From contig CACZMF010000005.1 of the NCBI GenBank assembly GCA_902782225.1, forward strand, positions 1 to 64,000: 64,000 bases of DNA. The letters are read 5' to 3'. Positions within the stretch are counted from its first letter, which is position 1; every line of letters begins with the position of its first letter. The notes beneath the pieces are model-generated. The model was not told where the DNA came from and ran no database searches. It saw nothing but the letters and a program-made list of their open reading frames with translations. Positions 16,700 through 25,480 of this stretch are shown here, one piece after another. The translations under genes and the position numbers were made by a program. Source of the stretch: an uncultured Bacteroidia bacterium. GTDB lineage: Bacteria > Bacteroidota > Bacteroidia > Bacteroidales > UBA932.

Positions 16700-18345
16700 T
16701 ACAGTCCGAGTTTCTTGAAGAAATCGTTGCCCTTGTCGTCCACGAGTATGAATGCCGGGAAGTCCTCCACGGTGATCTTCCAGATGGCCTCCATGCCGAG
16801 TTCGGGGTATTCCACGCACTCGATGCTGCGTATGCAGCTCTGCGAAAGCACAGCCGCCACGCCGCCGATGGTGCCGAGGTAGAAGCCGCCGTGCTTTTTG
16901 CAGGCGTCGGTCACAACCTGGGTGCGGTTGCCCTTCGCGATCATCACCAGCGATGCGCCATTGGCCTGGAATTCATCCACATACGGGTCCATACGGTTGG
17001 CGGTGGTGGGGCCCATGCTGCCGCAGGGATATCCCTCCGGAGTCTTGGCGGGGCCGGCATAGAGGATGGGATGGTCTTTGAAGTAAGAGGGCATCCCCTC
17101 GCCTGCATCCAGGCGCGCCTTCAGCTTGGCATGGGCAATGTCGCGGGCCACGATGATGGTGCCCTTCAGGTTCACGCGGGTGCCTACGGTGTATTTGGTG
17201 AGCTCGGAGCGGACGAAGTCGATACCCTTGTCAAGGTCTATCTCTATGCCCTTCGCGCCTTCGCCCGGCCTGCGGTACTCTTCGGGAATGAGTTCGGATG
17301 GATTTGTGTCCATCTTCTCGATCCACACGCCGTCGGCGTTGATCTTGCTCTTGATGTTGCGGTCTGCCGAGCAGCTCACGCCCATACCGATGGGGCAGCT
17401 GGCACCGTGGCGGGGCAGACGGATCACACGGATGTCGTGGGCCAGGTACTTTCCTCCGAACTGGGCGCCGAGGCCGATCCTGGCAGACTCCTTAAGCAAT
17501 TTCTGCTCAAGGTCGATGTCGCGGAATGCCCGGCCGGTTTCGTCTCCGGTTGTGGGCAGATTGTCGTAGTACTTGATACTGGCGAGTTTTACGGTCAGAA
17601 GGTTCTTCTCCGCCGAAGTGCCGCCGATAACGAATGCGATATGGTAGGGAGGACATGCCGCCGTGCCGAGGCTCTTCATCTTTTCCACCAGGAACGGAAG
17701 AAGGGTCCCCTCGTTCTGGATGGTGGCTTTGGTCATCGGGTAGAAGTAGGTCTTGTTGGCGCTGCCGCCGCCCTTGGCCACCATTATGAAGCGGTATTCG
17801 TCGCCCTGAACCGCCTCGATGTCGATCTGGGCGGGGAGGTTGCACTTGGTGTTGACCTCGTCGTACATATTCAGCGGGGCGTTCTGGCTGTATCGGAGAT
17901 TCTCCTGAGTGTAGGTGTTGAACACGCCGCGGCTGAGGGCCTCTTCGTCTTCGAAATCAGTCCATACCCTCTGGCCTTTTTCGCCGTGGATGATGGCGGT
18001 GCCGGTGTCCTGGCAGAAAGGAAGGACGCCTTTCACCGCGGTTTCGGCGTTGCGCAGGAACTGCAGGGCGACGTATTTGTCGTTCTCACTGGCCTCAGGG
18101 TCGTCCAGAATGGCCGCCACCTGCTCGTTGTGGGAGCGGCGCAGCATAAACTGGCAGTCATGGAAACTTTGCTGTGCCACAAGCGTGAGGGCCTCCGGGG
18201 AAACTTCCAGGATGGTTTTGCCTCCGCATCCGCAGTGGCCTCCGAACTTGGAAGTCCTGACGAGTTTTTCGGAACCGGGAATCTTATAGTACTCAGTGGT
18301 GTCGGCGCCTAACTGAAACATCGGCGCATATTTGAATTCTGCCAT
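16699..18345 (-). CDS. fumA: Class I (iron-sulfur) fumarate hydratase
   Basis: This 548-residue single-chain fumarase of the oxygen-sensitive class I carries both the alpha and beta regions. Cysteine motifs for the 4Fe-4S cluster are visible: [25 protein letters not shown] and [15 protein letters not shown]. It interconverts malate and fumarate, most likely in the reductive branch leading to succinate or propionate in an anaerobe. It starts 3 nt after prfB and overlaps serB by 1 nt, so the three are one transcript. The symbol follows E. coli fumA by homology. Confidence 0.93.
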   Translation of the reverse strand: MAEFKYAPMFQLGADTTEYYKIPGSEKLVRTSKFGGHCGCGGKTILEVSPEALTLVAQQSFHDCQFMLRRSHNEQVAAILDDPEASENDKYVALQFLRNAETAVKGVLPFCQDTGTAIIHGEKGQRVWTDFEDEEALSRGVFNTYTQENLRYSQNAPLNMYDEVNTKCNLPAQIDIEAVQGDEYRFIMVAKGGGSANKTYFYPMTKATIQNEGTLLPFLVEKMKSLGTAACPPYHIAFVIGGTSAEKNLLTVKLASIKYYDNLPTTGDETGRAFRDIDLEQKLLKESARIGLGAQFGGKYLAHDIRVIRLPRHGASCPIGMGVSCSADRNIKSKINADGVWIEKMDTNPSELIPEEYRRPGEGAKGIEIDLDKGIDFVRSELTKYTVGTRVNLKGTIIVARDIAHAKLKARLDAGEGMPSYFKDHPILYAGPAKTPEGYPCGSMGPTTANRMDPYVDEFQANGASLVMIAKGNRTQVVTDACKKHGGFYLGTIGGVAAVLSQSCIRSIECVEYPELGMEAIWKITVEDFPAFILVDDKGNDFFKKLGL

Positions 18346-18348
18346 ATC

Positions 18349-19416
18349 TTATTGATTCATTAGGAATTCTTTCATGAAGGCGTTGAGGTCGCCGTCCAGG
18401 ACGCCCTGGGTGTCGGCAGTCTCGTAGCCAGTTCGCAGGTCTTTGACCATACGGTAGGGGTGCAGCACGTAGGAGCGTATCTGGCTGCCCCATTCTATCT
18501 TTTTCTTCTGCCCTTCGAGCTCGGCCTGCTTCTCCTGGCGCTTCTTTAGTTCGATGTCGTAGAGGCGGGATTTCAGGATGAGCAGGGCCCTCTGGCGGTT
18601 GTCCTGCTGGGAACGTGTCTCGGTGTTTTCGACGGTGATGCCCGTGGGAATGTGGCGCACGCGCACCCCGGTTTCGACCTTATTGACATTCTGGCCGCCG
18701 TGGCCGCCGCTGCGGAAAGTATCCCATTCGATGTCGGACGGGCTGATTTCTATGTTGATGCTGTCATCGACCAGCGGGTACACGAACACACTGCTGAACG
18801 TGGTCTGGCGCTTGCCCTGGGCGTTGAACGGGGAAATGCGCACAAGGCGGTGGACGCCGGATTCGGCCTTGAGGTAGCCGTAGGCGAAGTCGCCTTCGAA
18901 CTGTATGGTGCAGGATTTTATGCCGGCTTCGTCGCCTTCGATGAGCTCGGTGGTCGTCATCTTGTAGCCGTTGCGCTCTCCCCAGCGGACATACATGCGC
19001 ATCAACATCGCGCTCCAATCGTTGGCCTCGGTGCCGCCGGCTCCGGAGTTGATGGTCAGCACGGCGCCGAGGTTGTCTCCTTCGGCCCCGAGCATATTCT
19101 TGAATTCCAGGTCTTCGACGGCCTTGAGGGCATCCGCATATGCAGCATCGGTATCCTCCCCTTCGGGGTCGAGCTCGAGCAGCACACCAAGGTCCTCAAG
19201 CTGCGAATGGAGACGGTCATAGGCGGTGACCCAGGCCTTCACGGAATTCAGGCCCTTTAGAAAAACTTCCGCCGATTTGGGATCGTCCCAGAAACCGGGA
19301 GCCTGGCTCAAGGATTCCTTCTCGGAGACCTCCGCACGCTTTTCGTCTATTTTCAGATACTTGCGCAGGTTTTCCACTCTGGTTTCAAGATCCTTGACCT
19401 GTTCCTGGTTTATCAT
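18349..19416 (-). CDS. prfB: Peptide chain release factor 2, without frameshift site
   Basis: This 355-residue RF2 has the stop-codon recognition motif SPF (RISPFNAQGKRQTTF) and the catalytic GGQ loop (SGGHGGQNVNKVETGVR). It releases peptides at UGA and UAA. In many bacteria prfB needs a programmed +1 frameshift at an in-frame UGA near codon 25. Here the equivalent place reads LRKYLKIDEK in one open frame with no UGA, so autoregulation by frameshifting is absent. The -7 box at 19437-19444 heads the operon prfB-fumarase-serB. Confidence 0.95.
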   Translation of the reverse strand: MINQEQVKDLETRVENLRKYLKIDEKRAEVSEKESLSQAPGFWDDPKSAEVFLKGLNSVKAWVTAYDRLHSQLEDLGVLLELDPEGEDTDAAYADALKAVEDLEFKNMLGAEGDNLGAVLTINSGAGGTEANDWSAMLMRMYVRWGERNGYKMTTTELIEGDEAGIKSCTIQFEGDFAYGYLKAESGVHRLVRISPFNAQGKRQTTFSSVFVYPLVDDSINIEISPSDIEWDTFRSGGHGGQNVNKVETGVRVRHIPTGITVENTETRSQQDNRQRALLILKSRLYDIELKKRQEKQAELEGQKKKIEWGSQIRSYVLHPYRMVKDLRTGYETADTQGVLDGDLNAFMKEFLMNQ

Positions 19417-19436
19417 ACTCTTTTACTTTAATCCTA

Positions 19437-19444
19437 CAAATATA
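19437..19444 (-). promoter_or_regulatory. -7 promoter box for the prfB operon
   Basis: The minus strand reads TATATTTG, 20 nt before the prfB ATG at 19416 and within the 36-nt gap after the upstream gene. Confidence 0.5.
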
Positions 19445-19452
19445 GTGAAAAA

Positions 19453-20067
19453 TCATATACGTCCGCCCTGGCGGCCGAAGCTTATGATATAGTCGGCGGC
19501 TCCCTCATAGCCGAGGATGGATGAATCCAGGCAGAGGTCGTAGTTGGAGGCCACGCCCCAGTTGTCCCCGAGGGTGAAGAGATTGTAGTAGTCCCTGCGG
19601 GCCTTGTCCTGCCTGGTCACATACTCCGCCGCCTCCTTTTCAGATATTCCGCGACGGGCGGCAACAACGCGGGAGCGTATCTCCAGGGGAGCGAAAAGGA
19701 ACACGTCCAAAGTGTCCATGTCCCTGAGTACATAATCGGAAGCGCGTCCCACGAAAATGGCATCTCCGGAAGCGGCAATTTCCCTTATGGTCTCGCTCTG
19801 GATACGGAACAACTCTCCGTCGTTCAGCATATTGCGTCCGAAATCCCCGAAACGCACCGAGCCGAAAATGTTGCCGAGCCCGAGGAAGCTCCGCTTTTCG
19901 TCCGAAACCTTGAACACGGCGGATGACAGCCCGCTTTTCTGGGCCGCCCGGGTGATGAGCTCACTGTCATAGACGGGTATTCCGAGACGCTCTCCCAGCA
20001 ATGAGGCTATGCTCTTGCCACCGCTGCCGATCTGGCGTCCGATTGTGATGATAATATGCTTGTCCAT
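19453..20067 (-). CDS. Cytidylate kinase-like protein
   Basis: This 204-residue protein starts with a P-loop (GRQIGSGGKS, residues 10-19) followed by ASLLGERLGIPVYDSELI, the pattern of the cytidylate kinase-like family. FVGRASDYVL and the LID-like ARRGISEKEAAEYVTRQDKAR are also typical. The family is related to CMP kinase but is often a second copy of unknown nucleotide specificity. It is the last gene of an operon with a MATE transporter (4-nt gap), an FKBP-like lipoprotein and a DHH phosphoesterase. Confidence 0.8.
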   Translation of the reverse strand: MDKHIIITIGRQIGSGGKSIASLLGERLGIPVYDSELITRAAQKSGLSSAVFKVSDEKRSFLGLGNIFGSVRFGDFGRNMLNDGELFRIQSETIREIAASGDAIFVGRASDYVLRDMDTLDVFLFAPLEIRSRVVAARRGISEKEAAEYVTRQDKARRDYYNLFTLGDNWGVASNYDLCLDSSILGYEGAADYIISFGRQGGRI

Positions 20068-20071
20068 AAGG

Positions 20072-21469
20072 TTATACGGCTCCGCCCAGTTCTGAGGAAT
20101 CGTCTCCGTCCTGCAGGCGGTTGAATTTTCTGAAGAGACTGACTATCATAACGGCCGACACGATGATATTCAGAGTGTCGGATATGGGAAAACTGATCCA
20201 GACGCCCTTTTCCTGCATCCAAAGGGGAAGCGTGTAAATCAACGGCAGCAGGAAGAGCAACTGGCGCGAAAGCGAAAGGAAAATGGATTTGCGCACCATC
20301 CCTAGGCACTGGAACAGGTTGGATGACACCATCCCGAATCCCACCAGGGCGAAACCGCTGTTCATTATCCTCAGACCCTTCGAAGAGAGCGCCACAAGCT
20401 CGGGATCATTTGTGAACATCCGCACCGCGACATCCGGAATGAGCATCGACACCAGGAAGCACAGCGAGGTCACGAGCACTTCCCACTTGGCGGTCAGCAC
20501 GAAAACCTCACGCACCCTGTGGTACTGGAGCGCCCCATAATTATAGCCCGCAATAGGCTGCAGGCCCTGGTTGAAGCCCATGCAAATCATTATGAACAGC
20601 ATCGTGAAACGGTTCACGATACCGTAGGCGCCAATGGCAAGGTCGCCGCCGTACTTGCGGAGCTGCTGGTTCACGAAAAGCGCCACCAGGCTGGCGGCCA
20701 CATTCATCAGGAACGGCCCGACACCGATCGCAAGCGACTGCCTGGCCACCGGGCCGTCAAGCCTGAAAACGGGCTTGCTGAAATGCAGGAAGCGGCGCTT
20801 GTCGGCGAGGAAATAAAGCGTGTAGCCGAGGGCGGCAATCTGGCAAAGCACCGTGGCAAGGGCGGCGCCGCGTATGCCCATACCGAGTCCAAAAATGAAC
20901 ACCGGATCCAGTATCGCATTGGAAATCACCGTGAAAAGCGTCAGTCCCATCGCCGTGCGGGGATGCCCCGAGCAACGGATTATGCCGTTGAATCCGTGCA
21001 TCAGGTGGGCGAAAGTATTGCCCAGGATGATGATGGTCATATAGTCCCGCGCGAACGGCAGGGTGTTTTCACTGGCCCCGAAGAAATACAGTATCGGATC
21101 CAGGAAAGCCAGGGCCACCACGGTGAAAAGAATGCCGATTATGGTATTGAGCGTGAGGGTATTGGACAGCACCTTCCCGGCCGCCTGGTAGTTCTTCTGC
21201 CCCAGCAGGATGGAAATCAGCGTCATTGCGCCCACGCCCACGAGTGTGCCGAGGGCGATGCTGATGTTCATCAGGGGGAAGGTCACGGCAAGGCCGGAGA
21301 TTGCGTAGGAGCCCACATCGGGGATGTGCCCGATGTAGATGCTGTCCACCATGTTATACAACGAAGCAGCCGTCTGGGCTATGATGCCCGGGACGGCGTA
21401 CCTGCGCAACAGAGTGCCTATTTTTTCTGTTCCGAGTTCAAGCGGAGCGGCTGAGCTTCCCTCCATCAT
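20072..21469 (-). CDS. MATE-family efflux transporter
   Basis: This 465-residue protein has about twelve hydrophobic segments in two similar halves. The N-terminal RYAVPGIIAQTAASLYNMVD and the later PIAGYNYGA are typical of MATE/polysaccharide-flippase-fold exporters coupled to sodium or protons. The substrate cannot be inferred. The ATG at 21469 overlaps the FKBP gene stop by one base (TGATG), and a second ATG lies one codon inside. It sits in the DHH-FKBP-MATE-cytidylate kinase operon. Confidence 0.9.
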   Translation of the reverse strand: MMEGSSAAPLELGTEKIGTLLRRYAVPGIIAQTAASLYNMVDSIYIGHIPDVGSYAISGLAVTFPLMNISIALGTLVGVGAMTLISILLGQKNYQAAGKVLSNTLTLNTIIGILFTVVALAFLDPILYFFGASENTLPFARDYMTIIILGNTFAHLMHGFNGIIRCSGHPRTAMGLTLFTVISNAILDPVFIFGLGMGIRGAALATVLCQIAALGYTLYFLADKRRFLHFSKPVFRLDGPVARQSLAIGVGPFLMNVAASLVALFVNQQLRKYGGDLAIGAYGIVNRFTMLFIMICMGFNQGLQPIAGYNYGALQYHRVREVFVLTAKWEVLVTSLCFLVSMLIPDVAVRMFTNDPELVALSSKGLRIMNSGFALVGFGMVSSNLFQCLGMVRKSIFLSLSRQLLFLLPLIYTLPLWMQEKGVWISFPISDTLNIIVSAVMIVSLFRKFNRLQDGDDSSELGGAV

Positions 21470-22527
21470 CAGTTCGGGTTAGCCACCAGTTCGATGTCGA
21501 AGCGGAGGGGTGAATACGGAGGGATTATGCCACCGGATCCTTTATAGGAATACCCCAGCGGCGAATAGAATACGCCTGTGCCCTTTTCGAACGGGTGCAT
21601 CGCCCAGAGCGTGCGGGCAAAACCGGATATGATGCTGTTGCTTTCGGCCCCCATCTTGGAATCCGACCATTCGCCTCCGAAGCTGATCGACACCGGGCCA
21701 TAACTGCGGCCGCTGCTGTAGATGCCGTGATACATGGCGGTGTCGCGTATGCTGGTGTCGAAGACCGTGCCGTTGAGCAGGCGGCCTATGTAGTTGATAT
21801 ACACTGTGGTGTCTCTGAGCTCCTTGTTTTCCAGGGGTTCCTCCTGACGGATATAGTAGAAACCATGGGCTCCGGACGAATCGGCCTTCGCCTTCAGGGG
21901 ATCCTTGCCGAAACGCCGGGGGAAATTGCGCACGAGATAGCGGCTGACGGAATCCAGCTCCCAGTTATTCACGTCCTCGAAAAAGTCCACAAGTTCAACG
22001 TCATAGACCTGTGTATTGCCGATCTTGTCGTCCGGAAGCGCCATATACTCTTCCAGGGAATTGCAACGCTCGCTGGTCTGGAGCCATCCGGGGATGACAG
22101 CCTTGCGGCGGCCGCCGCGCTTCATTCCCTTGACCAGTTCCTCAAGGCCTGCATAGATGCTGCCAGCATACCAGATCTGCGGACCGTAGTAGTTGTTTTC
22201 GGTGTAGTTGCCGAGCTGCTGGGACACCTTGGCAGAGGTGGTGTTCGTGATCTCTCCGTCAAGGTTGAAATAGGTGTAGTTCACCCTAAGGTACAGGGAA
22301 TCGGTGAATTCCGTGAGCGTCGCGCCGCGGCCGTCGGTCTCCTCCATGATCCAGGAGCCGAGAGAGGTCTGCTTCCAGAGATAATCCGGATGCTTCTGCT
22401 TCTGTACGTGCACCCAGGCATCCAGGAATCTTTTGGAGGCCTCGCTGGTGCTTGTGGTGACCGCCTTACCGCATCCGAAGAGGCAGCAGGCGGCGATGAT
22501 GTATATAAGTGTTTTCTTCATTTTCAT
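21469..22527 (-). CDS. FKBP-type peptidyl-prolyl isomerase-like lipoprotein
   Basis: This 352-residue protein has a lipoprotein signal (CCLFGCGK, Cys near 19). The C-terminal half has FKBP hallmarks: VYINYIGRLLNGTVFDTS, then IISGFARTLWAMHPFEKG and the closing IIPPYSPLRFDIELV. The N-terminal half lacks a clear motif but is similarly beta-rich and may be a degenerate second domain. It is probably a periplasmic or outer-membrane folding factor. The first ATG (22527) overlaps the upstream stop as ATGA; a second ATG lies two codons further (22521). Confidence 0.75.
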   Translation of the reverse strand: MKMKKTLIYIIAACCLFGCGKAVTTSTSEASKRFLDAWVHVQKQKHPDYLWKQTSLGSWIMEETDGRGATLTEFTDSLYLRVNYTYFNLDGEITNTTSAKVSQQLGNYTENNYYGPQIWYAGSIYAGLEELVKGMKRGGRRKAVIPGWLQTSERCNSLEEYMALPDDKIGNTQVYDVELVDFFEDVNNWELDSVSRYLVRNFPRRFGKDPLKAKADSSGAHGFYYIRQEEPLENKELRDTTVYINYIGRLLNGTVFDTSIRDTAMYHGIYSSGRSYGPVSISFGGEWSDSKMGAESNSIISGFARTLWAMHPFEKGTGVFYSPLGYSYKGSGGIIPPYSPLRFDIELVANPN

Positions 22528-23579
22528 TGTTTTACGGCGCTTGCGTCTTCCTGCATGAACCGTGCCGAGATGCGCTCGATGTAGGATTGCACCTGATCGG
22601 CCGAAGCCACGTCGGCGGGTATGTAGATGCGGCCTCCGGCTGCCTGTTCATGGCCGCCGCCGTGGAAAAAGTCACGGGCCAGGGCGCGGGCGGAAATCCC
22701 TTTTTTGGAACGCACGGACACACGGAAAAAGTCTGTGTCCTCGCGGGCAAGCACGCTAAGGCGTATGTCTTTGACGGTCAGGGGCAGATTCACGAAGCCC
22801 TCGGTCTCACCTTCGCGCATGGAGTGGCGCTCGAGGAAGGAAGCGTCGAGCACGGTGCAGGCCACTCCCCCGGGGAGCAGGTGCATGCGGTTCGACAGCA
22901 TATCCCCCTGGGCCTCAAGGCGGTTGGGACGCTCGCTGCGGTACAGATGGTCGATTATGGATTCACGGTCCACGCCCGCTTCCAGCAGCTCCGACGCCAT
23001 CTTGAGGGTGCCGGGGTGGACGGAGTTGGCGAAATTGTTGGTGTCCGTGGTCATTCCGGTCATGAGGGCCGCTGCCGCCAGCCCAGGGAGCGAGGCTGCG
23101 CTGCCGCTGATGTCCGGCATCGGGAGCAGAAGGCCATAGAGGAGTTCACAGGTCGATGAGACGGCGGTCTCGCTGAAGCAGAGCCCGAATTCTTCGGTGC
23201 GCGGGTCTTCGTGGTGGTCGATGAGCACCTTGCGGACCCCGGACTGCCTTATGGTCTCCTCCAGCGCTTCCGTACGGCACAAAGTGTTGAAGTCCAGGCA
23301 GATCAGAAGATCGGAAGATTTGATCCTCGCGGCTGCGGCTTCAGGGTCGGAATCGGCGAAAAGCGCATCAGATCCCTCCAGAAGGAACTTCAAGGTATCC
23401 GGCAGGGCGTCGGGAAAAACTGCCACAGCATCCTTGCCCCTGCAGGCTTTGAGATACTGGATCATGGCAATGCTGCTGCCGGCCGCATCCCCGTCGGGAC
23501 GCACGTGGCAAACGGTGGTGATGACTGACGATTCGTCAATCCACCGACTCAGCAAATGGACATTTTCTATACAGTTCAC
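22524..23579 (-). CDS. DHH/DHHA1 phosphoesterase (NrnA-like)
   Basis: This 351-residue protein has the DHH-family metal motifs HVRPDGDAAGSS, ICLDFNT and VLIDHHEDP, and a C-terminal DHHA1 domain ending in the glycine-rich FFHGGGHEQAAGGRI. NrnA-type members degrade oligoribonucleotides and may dephosphorylate pAp; the exact substrate is inferred. The start is a GTG at 23579, four nucleotides after a -7 box (23584-23591), so the transcript appears leaderless. It heads the four-gene operon running down to 19453. Confidence 0.88.
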   Translation of the reverse strand: MNCIENVHLLSRWIDESSVITTVCHVRPDGDAAGSSIAMIQYLKACRGKDAVAVFPDALPDTLKFLLEGSDALFADSDPEAAAARIKSSDLLICLDFNTLCRTEALEETIRQSGVRKVLIDHHEDPRTEEFGLCFSETAVSSTCELLYGLLLPMPDISGSAASLPGLAAAALMTGMTTDTNNFANSVHPGTLKMASELLEAGVDRESIIDHLYRSERPNRLEAQGDMLSNRMHLLPGGVACTVLDASFLERHSMREGETEGFVNLPLTVKDIRLSVLAREDTDFFRVSVRSKKGISARALARDFFHGGGHEQAAGGRIYIPADVASADQVQSYIERISARFMQEDASAVKQ

Positions 23580-23583
23580 GTTG

Positions 23584-23591
23584 CAAATTTA
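23584..23591 (-). promoter_or_regulatory. -7 promoter box for the DHH operon
   Basis: The minus strand reads TAAATTTG and is followed by CAAC and the GTG start, so the transcript is predicted to be leaderless. It is divergent from the promoter at 23601-23631. Confidence 0.5.
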
Positions 23592-23600
23592 ACAATATTA

Positions 23601-23631
23601 TTGCATTTCATAAATCATTTTTTTAACTTTG
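23601..23631 (+). promoter_or_regulatory. Promoter of the 23664 operon
   Basis: TTG at 23601-23603 and TAACTTTG at 23624-23631 are spaced 20 nt. The predicted start is ~28 nt before the ATG at 23664. Confidence 0.5.
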
Positions 23632-23663
23632 TCCGACTTTGGAAACAAATAAGAATACATAAA

Positions 23664-24356
23664 ATGAACAAAGCATTAAAGATCGTTCTGGAGGTCATCC
23701 TCTGCCTCGCAATCGTCGGACTCGTGTTCGCAATCTACAGCAGCATTATGAAGCCCGTCAACTTCAACAAGCAGAAAGAAAAACGCGAAGCCGTGGCCAT
23801 CCAGCGCCTGAAAGACATCCGCGCCCTCCAGGTTGCCTACAAGAGTGTCAACGGCAAGTTCGTCTCGACCATCGATTCCCTCAAGAACTTCTATGAGACC
23901 GGCAAAATGTCCGTCGTGATGCAGATCGGCTCAGCCGACGACTCCATCTCCTGGGCCCACACCGAGAAGATCAAGAAGGCGAACCGCAAGATCACTCCCG
24001 AGAAGCTCCTCGAGCTCTACGAAGCCGGAGACAAGAACCTCGTGTTCTCCGTTGCGACGCAGATTCCCGTCAAGGACACGCTCTTCCTCCGCAGGGACAA
24101 TTTCTGCATCGATTCCCTCGGTTTCATACCGTTCTCCGGAGGTGAGCCCGTGATCATGACCGCAGAGACCCACATGGTCTCCGGCGTGCCCGTGCCCCTC
24201 TTCGAGGCCAAGATGCCCTACAAGCTCCTTCTCAAGGGTCTGGACAACCAGCTCCGCATCAACCTCGACGCAGACCGCAAGGACCAGAACAAGTACGAGG
24301 GCCTGCAGGTCGGCAGCGTGACCGCACCTAACAACAACGCCGGCAACTGGGAGTAG
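23664..24356 (+). CDS. Membrane-anchored conserved protein, unknown function
   Basis: This 230-residue protein is read from the ATG at 23664, which places a single N-terminal transmembrane helix at residues ~6-26 (VLEVILCLAIVGLVFAIYSS). The ORF stays open upstream, but that part lies over the promoter. A short coiled segment (NKQKEKREAVAIQRLKDIRA) and a periplasmic domain follow. I recognise no enzyme motif. It precedes a DUF3822-type gene with a 1-nt overlap and rsmD. The N-terminal design (one helix plus a short helical stalk) resembles pilin-like or secretion-associated proteins, but no prepilin cleavage motif is visible. Confidence 0.65.
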   Translation: MNKALKIVLEVILCLAIVGLVFAIYSSIMKPVNFNKQKEKREAVAIQRLKDIRALQVAYKSVNGKFVSTIDSLKNFYETGKMSVVMQIGSADDSISWAHTEKIKKANRKITPEKLLELYEAGDKNLVFSVATQIPVKDTLFLRRDNFCIDSLGFIPFSGGEPVIMTAETHMVSGVPVPLFEAKMPYKLLLKGLDNQLRINLDADRKDQNKYEGLQVGSVTAPNNNAGNWE

Positions 24357-24808
24357 TGTTCACCCTGGTACCCGAAGGATTCTTCGATCCGGCAGCCGCG
24401 CGTGATGCGCTCGCCGAGGTTGCGCCCGTGGCCGAATCCGACAAGGTACTTTACAGGCAGATTCCCCAGTTCGGGGCCGTGTTGATATATAATGTCTCCG
24501 GTGGGGAAGATACCCCGCCGGAGATTTTTGACATCCTGCGCGAACTGCCGTCCTGCAGTGAATACAACAAACTGCTGTGCTCCTGGCGCGACGGTGAGCT
24601 TTCAATGGCGGTGGGTCAGGGACGCAGCCTCCTTCTGGCCAATTCCTACAAAGCTCCGGATTTCACCACGGCCCAGTACTTTATCTTCCTGGCCCTGAAA
24701 TCCCTTCAGCTCAACCCGGAAGTGACAACCATACGCTTCCGCCATCCCCTGTCGGCCGAGAACGAAATGGCCCTGTACCGCTACTTCAAAGCAGTAGAGA
24801 GCGCCTGA
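24356..24808 (+). CDS. DUF3822-family protein
   Basis: This 150-residue protein begins with a GTG at 24356 that shares its first base with the preceding TAG. The sequence resembles the DUF3822 family of Bacteroidota, usually found just upstream of rsmD: KVLYRQIPQFGAVLIYNV, LLLANSYKAPDFTTAQYF and a C-terminal ENEMALYRYF. An actin-like ATPase fold has been suggested for the family, and this copy is short. Function is unknown. It is cotranscribed with its neighbours. Confidence 0.6.
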   Translation: MFTLVPEGFFDPAAARDALAEVAPVAESDKVLYRQIPQFGAVLIYNVSGGEDTPPEIFDILRELPSCSEYNKLLCSWRDGELSMAVGQGRSLLLANSYKAPDFTTAQYFIFLALKSLQLNPEVTTIRFRHPLSAENEMALYRYFKAVESA

Positions 24809-24819
24809 CAGCATAAAAA

Positions 24820-25359
24820 ATGAGAATAATTGGCGGACGCCTCAAAGGCAAGACGATATTCCCCCCGATGGGCTACAAGGCAAGGCCGACAACCGACTTC
24901 GCCCGTGAAGGACTGTTCAACATCCTGGACAACGAATACGAATTCCAGGACCTCAAAGTGCTTGACCTCTTCGGCGGCACAGGCGCAGTCTCCTTCGAAT
25001 TCGCCTCCCGCGGCGCGGGACACGTCTGGTGCGTGGAGATGGCTCGCGACAACGCCGCCTTCATCAAGCGCGAAGCCGCCCGCCTCGCCCTCCCCGAAGT
25101 GACGGTCGTCCATACCAACGTCTTCGACTTCCTGCCCATCTGCCACGAAAGATTCGACATTGTCTTCGCCGACCCCCCTTATGCCCTTGAAGGCATCGAC
25201 ACCCTCCCCGACAAGGTGCTCGGCGCCGGCATCCTCCACCCCGACTGTTATTTTATCCTCGAGCACGGCGGTGAATACTCCTTCTCCGGGCACCCCCGCT
25301 TCGTCAAGGAGCGCACTTACGGCCGCGTCCACTTCAGTTTCTTCTCCTCCCCGGAATAA
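24820..25359 (+). CDS. rsmD: 16S rRNA (guanine966-N2)-methyltransferase
   Basis: This 179-residue protein is full length for RsmD, which methylates G966 of 16S rRNA. It shows the N-terminal MRIIGGRLKGK, RPTTDFAREGLFNIL, the SAM-binding LDLFGGTGAVSFE (48-60) and the catalytic DPPY (118-121). It is the last gene of the operon from 23664, and a REPIN-like repeat follows directly. Confidence 0.93.
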   Translation: MRIIGGRLKGKTIFPPMGYKARPTTDFAREGLFNILDNEYEFQDLKVLDLFGGTGAVSFEFASRGAGHVWCVEMARDNAAFIKREAARLALPEVTVVHTNVFDFLPICHERFDIVFADPPYALEGIDTLPDKVLGAGILHPDCYFILEHGGEYSFSGHPRFVKERTYGRVHFSFFSSPE

Positions 25360-25370
25360 TCCCCTCCGCC

Positions 25371-25477
25371 CGTTTTTGCCAACATGCTAATAATCACCAC
25401 ATAACAATTCTCCTATGCTCCAAACGGCGCACAGGAGACACAGTTATTGCTGATTCTCAGAGACTTACAAAAAACAC
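25371..25477. repeat. REPIN-like palindromic element, copy B
   Basis: The core TCTCCTATGC (25409-25418), loop TCCAAACGGC (25419-25428) and GCACAGGAGA (25429-25438) form a stem with one G-T pair. The arms CCGTTTTTGCCAACATGC (left) and CTCAGAGACTTACAAAAAAC (right) are the inverted half-sites. It ends 3 nt before the ATG at 25481, so it may form the leader of that gene. Loop orientation is the same as in copies A and C. Confidence 0.85.
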
Positions 25478-25480
25478 TTT

